Source: CAIPAT01 sp037144075
GTDB lineage: Bacteria > Verrucomicrobiota > Lentisphaeria > Victivallales > Victivallaceae
Direction: 5' to 3'
Length of the DNA: 13,968 nucleotides
Assembly: GCA_037144075.1 (NCBI GenBank)
Contig: JBAWXM010000115.1
Span: 1-13,968 of the forward strand
Shown: positions 13,962 to 13,968 of the stretch, one piece after another
How the letters are laid out: every line of letters starts with the position of its first letter
Numbering within the stretch: the stretch's first letter is position 1
Program-made: the position numbers and the translations under genes
The notes under the pieces: generated by a model
Databases searched by the model: none
What the model saw: only the letters and a program-made list of their open reading frames with translations
What the model was told of the DNA's origin: nothing

Positions 13962-13968
13962 ATGATTA

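Overview
The window is chromosomal-looking, gene-dense bacterial DNA of roughly balanced base composition with AT-rich spacers. It holds eleven protein genes and no RNA genes, phage genes, insertion sequences or CRISPR array. Exported and membrane-anchored proteins, McsA/McsB, and a MetRS with a C-terminal tRNA-binding domain fit a PVC-group bacterium, for instance Lentisphaerota. That placement is my inference and is not proven by any marker here.

Left part (about 1-4002). Four genes on the minus strand run as a probable operon from the shared spacer at 3255-3363: 5'-methylthioadenosine phosphorylase (mtnP), an exported or anchored spermidine-synthase-like protein, a six-helix membrane protein, and a DUF2062 membrane protein. 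The second and third genes are the soluble and membrane halves of a protein usually found as one fused polypeptide, here split and in reversed order. Divergent from mtnP is a class II aldolase. A possible MTA-producing enzyme, MTA phosphorylase and a class II aldolase side by side suggest a methylthioadenosine salvage module of the DHAP-shunt kind, although no mtnA isomerase is present in the window. The far left end holds a pair of inverted small palindromes resembling REP-type elements.

Middle (4003-7730). mcsA and mcsB (protein arginine phosphorylation) are followed closely by a large membrane sensor histidine kinase. Its N-terminal membrane region resembles the VUT/YhhQ transporter fold. 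There is no ctsR or clpC beside mcsAB, unlike the classic Firmicutes arrangement, and no response regulator in the window.

Right-middle (7713-10555, minus strand). pepF (M3 oligoendopeptidase) overlaps by four bases a gene for a polysaccharide-deacetylase-like barrel with an N-terminal Ig-like domain. The 3' end of that gene overlaps the 3' end of the kinase gene by 18 bases.

Right end (10820-13961, plus strand). metG is followed by a membrane-anchored C45-type self-cleaving Ntn hydrolase. The 264-base spacer between pepF and metG is a divergent promoter region with a heptanucleotide tandem repeat and a TATAAT box.

The best candidates for something not well described are the MTA/aldolase cluster with its split spermidine-synthase-like pair, and the mcsAB-linked kinase with a transporter-like sensor.
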